From positions 496,001-560,000 of the forward strand of contig NZ_JAMQOQ010000002.1 in the NCBI RefSeq assembly GCF_031624635.1: a stretch of 64,000 bases of DNA, read 5' to 3'. Source of the stretch: Halogeometricum sp. S3BR5-2 (GTDB lineage Archaea > Halobacteriota > Halobacteria > Halobacteriales > Haloferacaceae). A program made the translations under genes and the position numbers. Shown here piece after piece: positions 62,717 through 64,000 of this stretch. Under the pieces are notes generated by a model. The model saw only the letters and a program-made list of their open reading frames with translations. It had not been told where the DNA came from and did not search any database. The number at the start of each line of letters is the position of its first letter. Position 1 is the stretch's first letter.

Positions 62717-63115
62717 TCAGACTATCATCGTCGCCGTGGAGGCGATGCTCCCGAAGCGCTCGGCGACCTCACGCGCGATGGGACCCTTGATCTCGGTCCC
62801 GCGAGGCTCTTCCATCTCGTCGATGATGACGGCAGCGTTGTCCTCGAACTTCACGCGCGTCCCGTTCGGCCGGCGGATGGATTTCCGCTGGCGAACGATG
62901 ACGGCCTGGAGCACCTGACGGCGCATCTCCGGCGTCCCCTTGGTCACCGAGACGGTGACCTGGTCGCCGATACCGGCCTTCGGGTGTCGGTTCTTGGTTC
63001 CTGAGTAGCCCTTCACGCTGATGACTTTCAGCTGACGCGCGCCGGTGTTGTCGGCGCAGGTGATGAGCGAGCCTCGTGCGAGGCCCTTCGTGACGTCGGC
63101 CTTCAGCGCCTCCAT
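62717..63115 (-). CDS. rpl14: Ribosomal protein uL14
   Basis: A 132-residue uL14 starting [34 protein letters not shown], ending [36 protein letters not shown] is the classic signature. It binds rRNA at the subunit interface. The ATG at 63113-63115 overlaps the uS17 stop by one base; a GTG one codon upstream is possible. Confidence 0.97.
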   Translation of the reverse strand: MEALKADVTKGLARGSLITCADNTGARQLKVISVKGYSGTKNRHPKAGIGDQVTVSVTKGTPEMRRQVLQAVIVRQRKSIRRPNGTRVKFEDNAAVIIDEMEEPRGTEIKGPIAREVAERFGSIASTATMIV

Positions 63116-63441
63116 CACTCCTCACCTCCGAGCGTCTCGACGACGACGTGCGCCTTCGTCTTCGACAGCGGTCGGGTCTCTGCGATACGAACCGTGTCGC
63201 CCTCGGCGAGGTCCACGCACGGGGGTGCGTGGGCCGGGATGCGACTACGCCGCTTCATGTAGCGGTCGTACTTGGGAACGCGAACGTCGTATTCGCGTTC
63301 CACAACGACGGTTTTGTCCATGTCTGTGGAGGCGACCGTTCCTTCGAGCGTCTGTCCGCGAACGGCAAGGGAGCCGTGGAACGGACAGTTCTCGTCGGAG
63401 CAGGCCTCCTCCGGTTCTTCTACGTTCAGTCCTATCGCCAT
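63115..63441 (-). CDS. rps17: Ribosomal protein uS17
   Basis: A 108-residue uS17. [29 protein letters not shown] has a haloarchaeal Cys pair, and [28 protein letters not shown] followed by [21 protein letters not shown] is the S17 core. It binds the 5' domain of 16S rRNA. The start overlaps the RNase P component 1 stop by ten bases. Confidence 0.96.
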   Translation of the reverse strand: MAIGLNVEEPEEACSDENCPFHGSLAVRGQTLEGTVASTDMDKTVVVEREYDVRVPKYDRYMKRRSRIPAHAPPCVDLAEGDTVRIAETRPLSKTKAHVVVETLGGEE

Positions 63442-63899
63442 GTTGTGTCACCTGCCTTCTCTGTTCGCAAGGCGGGTCGTGAGAGCAGACGTGCGCCATC
63501 CACCGTAACGTAGGCCACGCCCTGGCAACGACCAGACTGACCGGCTTCGAATCTGCCGGCAGTTTCCGACCGAAGTTTGGACGCGGTCCCCGACGCCTTC
63601 TCGGCGTCGGCGGCTTCATCTGTGCGCTCGCGTGCGGATGTGGGTGCGGGAGCGTCGTCCCGCGACGGAATCTCGAACTGCAGGGTCGCGCCCTGCTTCG
63701 GCACCTGCAGCACCCGAGTCTCCCCGTCGTCTGAGTCGGACGCCTCTCCGGAGGCGTCGACGTCGACGTGGAGCGTCTGCATCGTCTCGACGACGACACG
63801 GCCGGCTATCCCGACGAGGTCGGGGTTGGCGGCGTCGACGACCTCCACTCGGAGGCCGTTGAGTTCGTGTCGCGTGAGGGTCTCGGGTGTCAGTGCCAT
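63432..63899 (-). CDS. rnp1: Ribonuclease P protein component 1 (Rpp29/Pop4)
   Basis: A 155-residue protein. The N-terminal [39 protein letters not shown] and the C-terminal [21 protein letters not shown] form the Sm-like core of archaeal Rpp29. Between them, residues about 75-110 are an acidic Ala/Ser-rich insertion ([17 protein letters not shown]) that is usual in haloarchaea. It assists the RNase P RNA in cutting 5' leaders of tRNAs. It lies between uL29 and uS17, as in other archaea. Confidence 0.93.
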   Translation of the reverse strand: MALTPETLTRHELNGLRVEVVDAANPDLVGIAGRVVVETMQTLHVDVDASGEASDSDDGETRVLQVPKQGATLQFEIPSRDDAPAPTSARERTDEAADAEKASGTASKLRSETAGRFEAGQSGRCQGVAYVTVDGARLLSRPALRTEKAGDTTWR

Positions 63900-63908
63900 G
63901 GGTTTCCG

Positions 63909-64000
63909 TTATTCGTCGTCGAAGTCGCCTTCTTCGCCCTGAATCGTCTTGATTCGGGCGATGGTCCGCTTCAGTTCGCCGACGCGACCGGGGTTCTCCG
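63909..64000 (-). CDS. rpl29: Ribosomal protein uL29, cut by window edge
   Basis: Only the C-terminal 30 residues are present, ENPGRVGELKRTIARIKTIQ followed by GEEGDFDDE and a stop at 63909-63911. The GRVGELKRTIARIKT helix is the uL29 signature, and the place before RNase P component 1 agrees. The N-terminus lies beyond the right edge. Confidence 0.9.
   Translation of the reverse strand, partial: ENPGRVGELKRTIARIKTIQGEEGDFDDE

Overview
The window reads as chromosomal DNA of a halophilic archaeon (class Halobacteria, probably Haloferacales-like). The evidence is the high GC content, acidic proteins, twin-arginine lipoproteins, a PGF-CTERM protein, a bacterioruberin carotenoid cluster, the archaeal ribosomal-protein/secY operon with eS4, eL32, eL19 and RNase P component 1, and archaeal-type Cdc48, RadB, HerA and NurA. 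I could not run searches, so species-level placement is not attempted.

Layout. 1-4.4 kb: a truncated Gfo/Idh/MocA oxidoreductase, an FG-GAP repeat protein, a small winged-helix regulator, a nitroreductase and a UspA protein. 4.4-10.9 kb: HerA-type ATPase and NurA nuclease on the minus strand with a small conserved plus-strand gene between them, a HAD phosphatase, small haloarchaeal proteins and ribosomal protein eS8. 10.9-19.2 kb: a phosphate (Pho) island with a divergent AbrB-PhoU regulator, two tandem PstS lipoproteins, then pstC-pstA-pstB with overlapping ends, and phoU. 19.2-29.3 kb: a frameshifted small gene, Cdc48, LarC, a DUF892 protein, a RuvC-like protein divergent from RadB, a YihY-type membrane protein, a CBS/HPF-like fusion and two small proteins. 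29.4-31.1 kb: an extreme low-complexity lipoprotein. 31.2-35.6 kb: tRNA-Val(GAC) and trpDFEG with a TGTACA-type operator candidate. 35.7-41.1 kb: membrane proteins, a roughly 1 kb structured region, the B12-dependent ribonucleotide reductase nrdJ and a small zinc-finger gene. 41.2-46.2 kb: carotenoid genes crtB and crtD-lyeJ-cruF. 46.2-55.1 kb: SDR, ZIP transporter, a PGF-CTERM surface protein with a membrane partner, a UspA protein, an archaeal ornithine-cyclodeaminase-like enzyme, an alpha/beta hydrolase and a GH15 glycosidase. 55.1-64.0 kb: the spc ribosomal operon on the minus strand from uL29 (truncated) to secY.

The most unusual stretch is the nrdJ upstream region (about 36.95-37.5 kb). 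It has lower GC and contains two hairpins that each end in the same 13-base tail (GGGTCTAACAAGC). Between them lies a 33-codon hydrophobic ORF with an 11-base perfect complement to the 16S rRNA 3' end as its ribosome-binding site. It could be a leader-peptide regulator of nrdJ, a type-I-toxin-like module or a small mobile element; the sequence alone does not decide. Other points worth attention are palindromic hairpins inserted inside the nrdJ coding sequence, a hairpin that could hide the ribosome-binding site of a small regulator, a tRNA T-arm inverted repeat beside tRNA-Val, and the CBS/HPF fusion.
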